DNA from: Lichenostomus cassidix
Taxonomy: Eukaryota > Chordata > Aves > Passeriformes > Meliphagidae
Direction: 5' to 3'
Assembly: GCA_008360975.2 (NCBI GenBank)
Contig: CM039182.1
Coordinates: forward strand, 146,572,656-146,636,655
DNA length: 64,000 nucleotides
A program made the position numbers and the translations under genes. Positions 50,672-61,312 of the stretch are shown here, piece by piece; positions within the stretch are counted from its first letter, which is position 1, and each line of letters begins with the position of its first letter. A model generated the notes under the pieces. The model had not been told where the DNA came from. It saw only the letters and a program-made list of their open reading frames with translations, and ran no database searches.

Positions 50672-50760
50672 CCAACTCGGCGGCGGCACCGCTCAGAGCA
50701 ACAGCTGCCCCAGCACCCAGATCTGCTCGAACCCATGGCTGCCAAGGAGCCCTGGGTGTA

Positions 50761-51794
50761 CAGAGGCAGGGATGTCACCCCAGAGCCCCTCTGTGCAGGG
50801 AAAGTGGCAGCCAGGAGGATGGAGGTCACTCCTTGGCACGGCTTTGGGGCTTTGGGAAAACAGATGGAGTGATGCATCCAAAATGTTTGCATTCTGCGCT
50901 TGTCGGCAAAGAGCTCTCTGCCCTGCAAAGGTCAAACAGCAGCTTCCAGGAGGGAAGTTTCCTTTTTTAGGGGCTCTTGCATTTTTGTAAGGAACTCAAC
51001 AAAACAGCAAAGCTGAGGAAGGGAATGACTTTCAAAGCTGCTGCTGTGATGTAATTTTAAACTTTTTCTTTTTTAAACTAAAGGCCAGCCCTCTGCCTTA
51101 AAAGCAGGACTTAAAAGTGTGATTTTACTGTCTTCTTGTGTAAAAGTTCTTTGCATAAAGAAATCCCTTTATAAGTGAGTTCTCTGAGCAACAGAGAACT
51201 GCCTCTAACCACCAAAGAGTGAGAAAAAAACCTTCCAGAAAGGAACCCTCTTACAGCACAGGACACTATTTCTTTCATGCATGAAGTAAACAAGCTGAAC
51301 TTTCCCTTTGTCTAATCATCTGAAAATAAGAAAGGAAAAAGACCTCAGGTGAATGGACTGCCACATGATCAAAATAAGGAGTATTAACTGAGAGAGACAT
51401 GAAATCAAGGCATATTCAGCTGCCATTTATCTACCAAAGATGCATGTCATGAGGCTCTGATTTTGCACTGGAACATCACAAGACACGACAAGGTCACAAC
51501 AATCAAATGTCACTTCCATCCAAAAATGTCAGTGCAAAGCTATGTAATGCTCATAAGCCATGACAGTTCTTTCAGGAGCTGGTACTGTTTGCAGGACATT
51601 GTGAAACACTGTCTGAAACATGTTGAAGAAAAGAAATATCACTGGTGGAAACTTTCTAAAGGGATTTGCTTCCTGCTGCCAGATCTCTGCTTGTGACCTG
51701 AATGCTGCAGATGATAGGAATCTGTGAGCTCATGGCACCAAGAAAATGCACTGAAAGGTATTTCCTATTAAAACTGGATAAATGGTTGTAGAAG
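50761..51794. other. Upstream flank of the CpG island, no gene seen
   Basis: Falls quickly back to CpG-poor sequence. Short overlapping open frames only. Confidence 0.5.
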
Positions 51795-52116
51795 ATGGAA
51801 GCCTGCAAGAAAGATGGAGAGGGATTTTTTAAAAGAACATGTAGTGACAGGACAAGGAGGTATGGCTTCAAACTGAAAGAGAGTAGGTTTGAATTAGATA
51901 TTAGGAAAATGTTCTTTACTGTGAGAGTGGTAAGGCACAGGCACAGGTTGCCCAGAGAAGCTGTGGATGCGCCATCCCTGGAAGTGTTCAAGGCCAGGCT
52001 GGGTGCAACTTAGAGCAACTTGGTTTAGTGGAAGGTGTTCTGTCCCTAGCAGGGAGGCTGGAATGAAATATTCTTTCAGGTCCCTTCAAACCCAAGAAAT
52101 CCTGTGATTCTATGAT
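51795..52116 (+). mobile_element. CR1 LINE fragment, 3' end
   Basis: 'gtagtgacaggacaaggagg', 'gaattagatattaggaaaat', 'gttctttactgtgagagtgg', 'ttgcccagagaagctgtgga', 'catccctggaagtgttcaag' and the tail 'cctgtgattctatgatg'. Close to consensus; about 320 bp. Confidence 0.95.
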
Positions 52117-54199
52117 GTACTGTTGGCAGCATTTCTCAAGATATTCTAGGAGACAGTGTCTCCACACTATGTTCATTTGCAGAACCATAATCTGGCTCAT
52201 AAAATCATTTTCTCTCCTATCTCATCACTGTGGGAGAACATGGAACTACCTGACTGAGGAGGGAGAAGTGCCAGCCAGCATACCCTGTCAGACCTCCTTG
52301 GAGTGGGTCCCCATTTCACTGCCTCCATGTATCTTGTAAACTATTATCCCTGAAGATTTTTCAATTAATCTTCTTTTAGGCAACAATTTTGATGTCCGCT
52401 CAGAGATTATATTAAATAGTTGACTCAAAGGGAATTCCTAGCACTCTAAAGAGAAATCAGAAATATGTTATCTTTAAAAATGTAATGCATGTAAAATTAG
52501 ACAGTACCCTGAAAACCTTCTCAAGAGCTAAAAAATATTTGCTGCATGTGTGGCCCAGAAGATTCCCTGCTGTAATTTTGAATGCAGGGCAAGAAGATCT
52601 CATTGCAGTAATGATGGTGAGCACATCTAAATCACTCACCCCATGATTAACTAGCTGACAGCAAAACCCATGGTTATTCTGAATAGATCACTCAGATCAC
52701 AGACAGATCTTATTTCTGCTAAATCAGGATGTCTACTGCAAAATGCACCTGCTGAGGTGTGTGTTTAATCAGCTTGTGAGCTTATATTGTCTAACTTTGC
52801 TTATTGGGGCTATTTTTTGAAAGCTGCATCTCTGATTTCAAGAACACACATAAGAATAGCAGGAGGGGGTTGGCCTCTAGCTTCAGGTTCTTTGGCTCAG
52901 TATGGCTGTGTTATACCATACTGAGGAATTACCCACCTTAATTCTCTTGTTGGTGCTAATCTGCAACACTGAAGAAAAATCCACCTTGAAAGAGATGCAG
53001 TCCCCAAAAATCAATGGCTCTGATACTTCCCTGTCTGTACCCTGCAGAGTGGGCATGTTCAACTGTGCCAAGTGAGGACAAAGTGGATACAAAGGTCTAA
53101 CAAAGCACAAAAATAAAATAAAAAGGAAAAAAAAACTTTAAAGAAAAAAAAGGTAAAATAGTTTCATTTTCCCTAGTCATGCCAGAAGGTCCTGCATGGT
53201 GGGATCGATGACTTGCATCATTCACTAGGGAGATAAGTGGTGTTATAATATGTAGAACATGCTGATTTCATAAGCAGATATGATTCAATAAAGAAAGGAC
53301 ACATCACAGATGTATTTCACAGAGCTGAGAGGAAAGGCTGCGTTTTTAAGCATTAGTTTTTAAGGAGAGAACCTATGACATATCTTGCAGACCTGCTAAG
53401 GAATTACAGACCCCTTAGGGTATCTCAGATGGTATTAGGCACCTATGGTTAGTCATGTCCAGATCAACTTCTTGCTTTAAATACTAACAGGCAAATCAAC
53501 TTAGCCTACCATAGATTTCTAAAACAAATCAGTTAAATTCTCCCTTGTGTCTCTTTTTCTCTCCCAGTTGTTAGGAAAACACGAGGGCTGACTTACTTAG
53601 CTGTATTTATCTACAACATCCTGAGGCAAAGGAAAATCCCACCCCTAACTTCAATCCAGAAGAACTATCCCACCAAATCAGCCATCTGAGCTCTGATGCC
53701 TGTCAGCAAAGATCTAAACCAAAACACACCTTCTGGAGATGTCTTTTAATTGTCACCTCAGCCCCACAGCAGACTGAGGTTTCAGCAATGAGGATGGCCC
53801 AGTGCCTGTTTAGCTGCTGAATGTTCCCAGACTGGCTGCAATCCCTAAAGCACAGACATCCTTGGACATGCTTGGTGTCCTATTTCCCACCACAGGCAGA
53901 AAAATTTATATTCTGGATTCTTTTTGTAGACCCTTTGGGTTATTTAATAATAACCTGAGACAGATATTCCCATTAGGTAGCAGGATAACTAATAGATGTT
54001 CAGTGGAGCAGTCCCTGCTGCAGGGCATACATTGGGCTGGTAAACATTTCTACAGGTTGTAGACTCCACTTCAGCCTGCTACTCTACACTACTAGGGGTA
54101 GAGTGTAACTGCAATTGCACCAATTCTGATAAGGGCAGGATTAAATTAAAAAGACTTAAAATAACTGGAATAAGCTTAGAACTACAAACTTCTTACTGC
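52117..54199. other. Unique non-coding DNA
   Basis: No gene or repeat family is recognised. An A-rich tract lies at 53108-53155. Confidence 0.5.
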
Positions 54200-55352
54200 C
54201 TGTTCATGCCTGACCAGTTTGGTGACCTTCTGTGGCAGGTCTGCAGAGTTGGTGGATGGGCCAGAGCGACTGACATTGTCTACCTTATGCAAAGCTTCTG
54301 ATATTGTTCCACACAACATCCTTGTCTCTAAATTGGAGAGACATGGATTTGATGGATGTTCCCCTCAGGGGATTAAGAGCTGGCTGGATGGTGCACTCAA
54401 AGAGTTGTGGTCAACAGCTAAATGTCCATGTGGAAACCAGTGATGGGTGGGGCTCCTCAGGGATCAGTACTGGGCTGATGCTGCTCAACAGCTTGGTCAG
54501 TGACAGACAGTGGGATCAAAGCACCCTCAGCAAATTCACTGACCACACCAAGCTGTGTGGTGCAGTCACAGGCTGGAGAGAAGGACGGATCCAGAGGGAC
54601 CTGGACAGACTGCAGAGGTGGGACTGTGAAAATCTCATGAAATTCAACAAAGCAAAGTGCAAGGTACTGCACCTGGGTCATGGCAACCCCAGACACACTG
54701 ACAGGTTGGGTGGAGAAGTGACTCAGAGCAGCCCTGAGGAAAAGGACTTGGGGGTGATGACTGATGAAAACCCAATGTAATCCTGAGCTGCATCCAAAGG
54801 AGTGTGCCCAGCAGGTCAAAGGAGCTGATTCTCCCCCTCTACTCTTCTCTTGTGAGATCCCACCTGGAGCGCTGATCACAGTTCCTGAGCTCCCAACATT
54901 AGAAGGATATGGAATGGTTGCAGCAAGTCCAGAGGAGGCCACAAAGTTGATAAGAGGACTGAAGGACCTCCCCCATGAAAACAGACAAAGTTGGGGCTGT
55001 TCAACCTGGAGAAGAGAAGGTTGTGTGGAGAATTTGTAAAGCGGCCTTCAAGAAGGGAGACACTTTGTCAGGAACTGCAGTGATAGGACAAGGACTAATG
55101 GGCACAAAGAGGGAAAATCTAGGTTAGATATTAGGAAGAAATTCTTTACTGTGAGGGTGGTGAGACACTGGGCCAGATTTCCCAGAGAAGTTGGGGATGC
55201 CTCAACCCTGGCAGTGTTCAAAGCCAGGCTGGAAAAAGCCTCAAGCAGCCTTTTGCTAAAGTGGGAAGTGTCCCTGGCATGGCTAAGGGCATTGGGACCA
55301 GATGATCTTTAAGGCCCTTCCAACCCCTTAACATTCTATGATTCTGTGATTC
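54200..55352 (+). mobile_element. CR1 LINE fragment, longest copy, with decayed ORF2 C-terminus
   Basis: About 1.15 kb. The left half encodes broken remains of the C-terminal part of CR1 ORF2 (endonuclease/reverse-transcriptase polyprotein). One frame reads '[11 protein letters not shown]', '[20 protein letters not shown]', '[12 protein letters not shown]' and '[14 protein letters not shown]', all recognisable CR1 motifs. The frame then stops early at 54778. Upstream pieces ('[10 protein letters not shown]', '[12 protein letters not shown]') sit in another frame, showing frameshifts. The right half is the 3' UTR, ending 'aacattctatgattctgtga'. The catalytic reverse-transcriptase core is absent; this is a dead, 5'-truncated copy. 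Confidence 0.96.
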
Positions 55353-56164
55353 CTCTGACACCTCAGTGTCTGCACATAAAACTTTACATGATGAGGAGCA
55401 AGATTGTGATTTAAACACACACACAGAACAGGGAAGTGAGTGTGTCTCATGTGTCAAGGAAAGACCACAACCCTCAGCTTCCACCTGGAGCACACAATGA
55501 GTGGCAGCAGGCAGAGACCTCATCCTGGCTGCAACAGCTTTCCTCAAGCTCTGGGATACAGCCTGCAGCAGGAAATCCCTGTGGAAGCTCCCCATGGATG
55601 TGTAACAGGTCACACCATGGCTGGGGAGAAGGTATGGCTAAATGTGTGCTCCAGGCTAGCAGCAGGAAACACAGCAGCTCTGTAGGTAATGGGCAGAGAA
55701 AGTTAAGCTTCTCTTTTCATGAACTGAGAAGCTGAATTTACCTTTTGCTTGTGATGCAGTTTCCAGGGGCTCTTTCTTTGTACTTTATAATTTCAGGAAA
55801 GGGTAAGGTCCAAAGGGAAAGTCTGACACACATAAACAAACAGAACTCTCAGTCTTGGGGCTTTGATTTCTTGTGGATCCTCTGTGTGCCCTAGGAGCAT
55901 TCAGAGGGCAAAACCATTTTTGGAAGCAAATGCACCATATTGTTGTATCAGGATTTGAAACACCCTCTAATGTGAATTACACAGTCCCACATAATCCAGT
56001 TTCATGCTATGCAACAGAGAAGCACTTAAGCAAAAGGAGAAAAACAGAAGAGGGGATCAAAAGATACCTTTCACACAGATATTTGAGAAAAATATAACCA
56101 GAAGTGCCAACTAAAATGTATCAATATTTGTTTGTATGCAGCTGGTGACAGTCAGATCTCCATC
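55353..56164. other. Unique non-coding DNA between CR1 copies
   Basis: A short AC run lies near 55416-55428. Overlapping open frames at 55218-55735 lie on both strands and match nothing known. Confidence 0.45.
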
Positions 56165-56318
56165 ATCCATGCCCAATCATTGGAAGCATCCAAAGTCAGG
56201 TTGGATGGAGATTTGGGCAACTTGATCAAGTGAAAGGTATCACTTTCCATGGCAAGCAGTTTGGAACTAGATGATCTTTAAGGTCCCTTCCAACCCAAAT
56301 CATTCTATAAATCTAATA
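56165..56318 (+). mobile_element. CR1 LINE fragment, 3' end
   Basis: 'ttggaagcatccaaagtcag', 'gttggatggagatttgggca', 'gaactagatgatctttaagg' and 'tcccttccaacccaaatcat', then a decayed tail 'tctataaatct'. Confidence 0.92.
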
Positions 56319-57204
56319 CATACAGCAGATTCTTAAGAAGTACCACAGTAAAAAGGTGTTCTTAAAATAATATGCAGTTATTTAAAATCATGCAGTATTT
56401 TCACATATCATAGTAGAGCATTAAAGGTAAAGTCTACAGTACTACAAAAAGTATAAAGTATCATTCATCATTTAACTATGTATTTCACACAAAACCCACA
56501 TAGTATAATATAAAAAGGATCACAAACACTTGGCTTGTTTAAATAGTTGCATCCAGGAGAAGCTTACACCTCTCCTTGCAAGTCTCTACACTTATCCTGT
56601 CCTCAAGCCACAGAGTCCTCATTCAGCTGCCATCCATTTGATATTTTGTTCATTCTACCACTCAGTTTTAGTCCAGCATCTTGTAACAGCAAACCTGCCA
56701 ATAAACAACCTTGCTTTATGTAAGAAAAAGCTACTTTTACCCACCAGTGCTTCCCTTACCTGGAAGGCAGTGGGAAACCTCAGGTTACAGTCCTCTCATT
56801 CAGAGCTCTGGAAGATTGCACACTGGATAGAAAACAGAGTGTAAATAAGAACATTTCAAGTGTTTAACATGATACAAACATCTGATAGGACTTGAAGGAA
56901 CTACTGCAGCATTAAAAGTTCAAAAAACAAAACAAAACAAACAAAAAAACCAAACAAAAAACAAACAAACAAAAAAGGATTTTGTGAATAACACAGCCCA
57001 GGCCCAAAACATCATCTTGCAGACAGCCTGAGGAGCTCCAAAGCACTGCTCAGTACTGCAGTACCTCACAGAATCGCAATAAATATTTTTCTGAATATTT
57101 CTGGAGAAAAAGAGCTGCCACTGCCATCCATTTTGTGCATGGAAAACAAGTCCTGGACTTCTCCAGAAGCACCAACAGGAGCAGCTGAGATTTTCTGGAG
57201 GCCC
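56319..57204. other. Unique AT-rich non-coding DNA
   Basis: Includes an A/C-rich microsatellite (56921-56977). A 104-codon open frame at 56530-56844 has no recognised feature. Confidence 0.45.
56921..56977. repeat. AAAC/AAAAC microsatellite
   Basis: CAAAA and CAAA units with A7 interruptions. Confidence 0.88.
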
Positions 57205-57390
57205 AGGCTGAGCTCCATGAACACTGGAACATGTTGTCCAGCTGTGGAGTCTCCATCACTGGAAATATTTAAAACTTGATTGATCATTTTCCTCTGTTTC
57301 CTGTTCTAGCTGATCCTGCTTTGGGCAGGTCCAGGGAGGATGTGATCTCAGGAGGTGATTTCTGCCATGAGCCATTCTATCAAATCCTGA
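57205..57390 (+). mobile_element. CR1 LINE fragment, 3' end, old
   Basis: 'aacactggaacatgttgtcc', 'ggagtctccatcactggaaa', 'atatttaaaacttgattgat' and 'agctgatcctgctttgggca', with the end ('gccattctatcaaatcct') diverged. Sequence left of 57205 may belong to it but is not clear. Confidence 0.82.
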
Positions 57391-57951
57391 ACAAGTCCCA
57401 TACCCACTGCCCCAGCATGCATTCCACAGATTCCAGATCTCTGCTCCCTTGGTACACCAACTCTTAGCCTCTTTCTTGGTTTTCTATATAACCTCCTTTT
57501 CCCTCCACACACTAACATATTACCATACACCTACAGTCTCACCTTACACTCATCCATCCCAGTCAACCTCCAGTATCCTAAACCTAAATCCCCTGGTCTC
57601 TTCCAAGGCCCCTTGTCACCTCCTAGACCTCCCTCTGCCAATTTTGTGCAGCAAATCATAAGGGCGACTTCCTCCCCTATTTAGTTTGGGCACAGTGCAA
57701 GCTTTCCTTTTACTTTGAGTGCTGCATTTCCCACCTTGTGTCCTACCTTAGATCTGGCCTAACCTACAGCCTCACAGGAAAAAGAAGGAAAGTTGCAGAG
57801 TTGACACAGACAGGAAAGCATCCAGTGCATTCAACATGTCAGAGGAACTTAGCTCTTTATGTTTAGTTGCTGCTGAGCACCCAAAAACTATGTTTACTCA
57901 CTATCTTATTATAGAGGTTCTGAGAGATGGACACAACATAAAGGCCATTTC

Positions 57952-57973
57952 TTTTTTTTTTTTTTTTTTTTTT
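57952..57973. repeat. Poly-T run (22 T)
   Basis: An uninterrupted T22 between C and CTCTCT. It may be length-variable or a sequencing artefact. Confidence 0.9.
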
Positions 57974-58442
57974 CTCTCTTTGGAGTATCTGCCCCTAAGC
58001 ACATAAGTGCAGTCTTCCAAAGAAGAGCATATGATCCATCTCTAATGTAGGCAAAACTGATTATTTCTCCTATATTCCTCTATGGAAATATCTAAACTGT
58101 TTTGGCTGCAGTTTTTTCCAAATTAATTCAGTCCAAGGAAGATGCCCCTGCATAAAATGTTTCAGCCCAAGCAATTAAGATACAGCAAAATGATAAGCAA
58201 TAAAAGCTAGAGTGTTACTATAAGAAATGCTGGACAACCTTAACAACACTCACTGGTATCACTCCCACCTAAAATACATATTAATTCACTAAACAGCCAG
58301 ATGGGCTTGTTTGTTTAAGATTCTTCCCTAGAGGTTTTCAGTTTCTTCTTTTTTTTTCATATATATGTCTTTTATAATGCAAAATACCAGCTGGCTGGCA
58401 GTACTAGTAGTACCTAACTGCTAACTGGAGTTTGCATATAAA

Positions 58443-58494
58443 GATTATTTTAAAATATCCAAACCAATGATTATTTTAAAATATCAGAACCAAA
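58443..58494. repeat. 26-bp tandem pair
   Basis: Two units, each beginning GATTATTTTAAAATATC, with about three differences. Confidence 0.9.
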
Positions 58495-58695
58495 CACTTG
58501 TCTAGCATTGCTTACAACAAGCACAACGTTTCAGCCTTGCAAGGAGAGAAAAAAGTATCATCCTCCTTTGTGTCTAGATAAACCATGGTGCAGAAAAGCT
58601 AAATTTGCTCGAGGAAGGGTGAATTACGGGTAGGAAAAGGGCAGGGGAGCAGGCAGCTTGCTCCAAGATATTCTTGAATGCAACAATTTATTCAG

Positions 58696-58709
58696 CCACT
58701 GGAGGGCAA
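58696..58709 (+). promoter_or_regulatory. CTCF-like motif (weak)
   Basis: CCACTGGAGGGCAA agrees with the CTCF core CCASYAGRKGGCRS at 12 of 14 positions. Sequence evidence only. Confidence 0.25.
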
Positions 58710-60834
58710 TTTGTTGGCAAATCCCAGTTGTGTGGCAAACCAGCACTTTTGGGAGGTTTCACGTTTGAGATTTGAACACCTACTTAAAGCTGCTTCAAGT
58801 GCTGACCTCTAACTTCCAACCACTGTATCATTTTCTAGGTCAACAACACCCCAAAGCCCATTAAAGTGGGAAAGATGGAAACTACTAGAGATATTATAGT
58901 CTTCCCTAGCTCAAAGTTGAAGTGCAGTGGTACAAAGGAATAAGATGAGGGAAAAGTCAAGCTCTTAATAGTTTTTTAAAGTTGGGCAAAGCAAATTAAA
59001 AATTCATTATCCAGGCTGATGAATCCCACCTTTCATCACAGCTCTATAGCCTCATTACAACAAAACCAGAATAGGATATTTTTCAGCATCCCCACCACTC
59101 CAGGTAATGATGGTGGTTGTTAATGGACATTTCCTTACCTTACATTCATATTTGCTTTCAGCAAATAGGTCATTCATGAGAAGGGAGGAATTTAGTGTAG
59201 AAAATTTTGAGACATGTCTACATTGCTTTGGAAAGAATTGCAGTCTTACTGACCTCTGGAATGCCACAGATCATGGCTACATAGGACCAGTTCTCACCTG
59301 TCTTCTGAAAAGTTAATCAGAAGAAATTAACCAACCTGCTTTGTAGATTTAATGTCAAAAAAACCCTTCTCTTTGAATGAAAGGCAGAGTGTTTATGAAA
59401 TACATGTGTTGTAACTCTAAAATAAACTAAAAATTATGAGTTTTCATAAAAGGAACTATGCCAGTTATATGATGCTCTTTGGACTATGGTAGTTCAAAAA
59501 AAGGTGATAGATATTACATTGGATAAGAAATCAAGGAACTCTGTCTTAGCCCCTGTGTAGACATCTGCTGTTCTTCTTAAAGCTAATTATTTATTGAAGA
59601 GAAATGAGAACTACTACACATCTAAAGAGGTGAACCACAGGTGCAGAGAGCAACTGCAGACTTCAGGGATTTGCCATAAAGTGGATTTATCTTGAAGTCC
59701 ACAGGTAAATAATCCAAAAACATTTCCTCCTCTTAGTGCCTCGATTAAGCACATGACAACAGAAGTCAGTGATAACACAAGCCACCAATGGTTTGTCTCA
59801 ATGGGAGGACAGAGACTGAGTAGATGTGGAGTTAGGGCTGATCAGGGAGGATGACAATGTACTCACTGTGTTTCCCAGCCATCACTGAGACCATGCAGGA
59901 TATTGACAGATATAGGTATCTGAATGACTAGACATGGAAGGATTTTGGTCTTCGTGTTCAGTAACTTCTCAGCAAAACTCATGTCCAGTGTTCAGTCAAA
60001 GCAGAGAATTCTTCCATGTGCTATTACCATGAAATTTTAAAAGTATGTTGTCCGTCTCCAAAAGGAGTAAAAAGAAAACTGTTAAGAGTTTTCCCTGTAG
60101 GTTGCCCCTGTTATTCTTAAGGAACAGCTGCAGAGCACCTTATATAATTTAGCATGGGCAGAGTCCTGGGAACAACTGCAAAGGCTGGATGTGCATGTGA
60201 CAGAAGGAAGAACACTTTCTTTTTCCTTCTCAGCTTTCTAGGTCTGGGGGAAGGGAGGGGAAACATGTTTTTGTTTCCACTCTCCCATTCCACCCTAGCA
60301 GGAAAAATTCCTCCCCACACAATCAGCAAGAGAGCTTTGAACAGAGCCAAAGCCCTGGGCACAGCTCCATCCCCAGGGTGTATTTTATGGTCTTCCCTGC
60401 CACCTAAGTGCTAAAAGGAAACTCCACGTGCACACAGCACAGCCTACACAGACTGTGCAGATGGGAGCATGAGGCACCTGGCACTACCCACAGCAACATC
60501 ATGGCAAAACATCCAGAATATTGTTATATATAGACCCAGTACCAGAGAGGAGAACTGCAGAATGTGGCTCTTACAAACCCGGCTGTGTCCTTAGAATCCC
60601 TGACTGGGAAGGAAGAGACACTGCAAACGCTGGGCTGATGGACTGTAGAAAAGGTTCAGGGAGTCTTGCTGGAGTGTGAGCTGGATGCAAGACTCAGGAG
60701 CAAAGACAATGAGCCTCTGGGGCTGTACCAACAAGGCTACAGCCTGCAGATAAAGGGAAGAGATAATCCCTCCCTGCCTCTGTGCTCTTCAGAGCACCTG
60801 AATTTACTGAATGAATATACTGAATAAATACTGA

Positions 60835-61312
60835 ACCCAGCTTTGGTCTCCCCAGTACAAGGAGAATCTGGATAAACCAGAGTATAGAGCACCACTGAGA
60901 ATATCAGATCTGAAGCACTTTCCCAGTAAGGAGAGCGTGGAGCCTGGATAACATACTGCCTTCTTCAGCCTGGATAACATACTGCTTTGGACGGACTGTT
61001 GAGGGGTCAGCAGCCCCTCGCTACCTACTGGGAGAGATCATCCACAAAATGGAAAAAGGTTCTTCATGGTGATGCATGGCAGGGAAAGCAGAGACAACAG
61101 GCTTAAACTTAAATGAGAGAGATTCAAACCTTTTCCCCGAGGACAGTCAAGCAGTGGAGCACGATGTCCAGAGAGGTTGTGTGGTGTCCATCCTGGGAAA
61201 TTCTCAAGACTGGACGGGATAAAGCTCTAAGTAATCTTATCTGGCCCCACAGACTCTGCTTGGAGCAGGGAACTGAGCTAAAGACCCTCTGGATTATTCT
61301 GTGGTACCTGTG
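60835..61312 (+). mobile_element. CR1 LINE fragment, old, with local 26-bp duplication
   Basis: Begins 'cagctttggtctccccagta' and passes through 'tactgggagagatcatccac', 'gttcttcatggtgatgcatg', 'gtccagagaggttgtgtggt' and 'gactctgcttggagcaggga', with a tail 'ggattattctgtggtacc'. A 26-bp tandem duplication (AGCCTGGATAACATACTGC at 60941 and 60967) arose inside it. The left 150 bp is a weaker match. Confidence 0.82.

Larger units (their letters stand above)
50411..50720 (-). other. Putative first exon (5' UTR or N-terminal coding) ending at a strong splice donor
   Basis: On the minus strand the sequence CAACCCAG/GTAAGAGC gives a near-ideal donor with the exon ending at 50411. The right edge (transcription start) is a guess. 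One frame stays open through the exon and would give an Ala/Ser-rich peptide (core 'AVAAAAALAGARARQPRLQP'). It has no in-frame ATG in the visible exon; the codon at its apparent start is TTG. The ATG inside the X-box (minus strand, A at 50665) opens only a 26-codon frame that ends in TAG, so it would act as a short upstream ORF. The exon is therefore more likely 5' UTR than coding. Plus-strand frames of 184-194 codons cross the same bases; GC-rich sequence keeps all frames open, so length is not evidence. Confidence 0.4.
50270..50760 (-). promoter_or_regulatory. CpG island, candidate promoter
   Basis: A hand count gives about 23 CpG in some 460 bp (roughly 5 per 100 bp). The surrounding tens of kilobases have well under 1 per 100 bp. 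The core is GC-rich with CCGGGG, GCGGGTTGGGG and CGGCGGCGGC. It has CTG and GAG trinucleotide runs (50569-50600 and 50608-50641), common in 5' untranslated or first exons. A strong minus-strand splice donor inside the island suggests transcription leftwards. No TATA box at a convincing distance was identified, as usual for CpG-island promoters. Which gene it serves cannot be told from this window, because no downstream exon is recognised. A divergent plus-strand transcript is possible. Confidence 0.65.
57391..60834. other. Unique non-coding DNA
   Basis: Contains a T22 run (57952-57973), a 26-bp tandem pair (58443-58494) and a CTCF-like word (58696-58709). No gene is recognised. Confidence 0.5.

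Noticed and set aside
50416..50970. 184-codon plus-strand frame, including an Ala-rich stretch and Glu/Arg runs
   Set aside because: Low-complexity product of CTG and GAG runs; no recognised homologue; a plus-strand transcript is possible but unsupported.
54304..54780. 158-codon frame with recognisable protein motifs
   Set aside because: It is the decayed end of CR1 ORF2, not a host gene.
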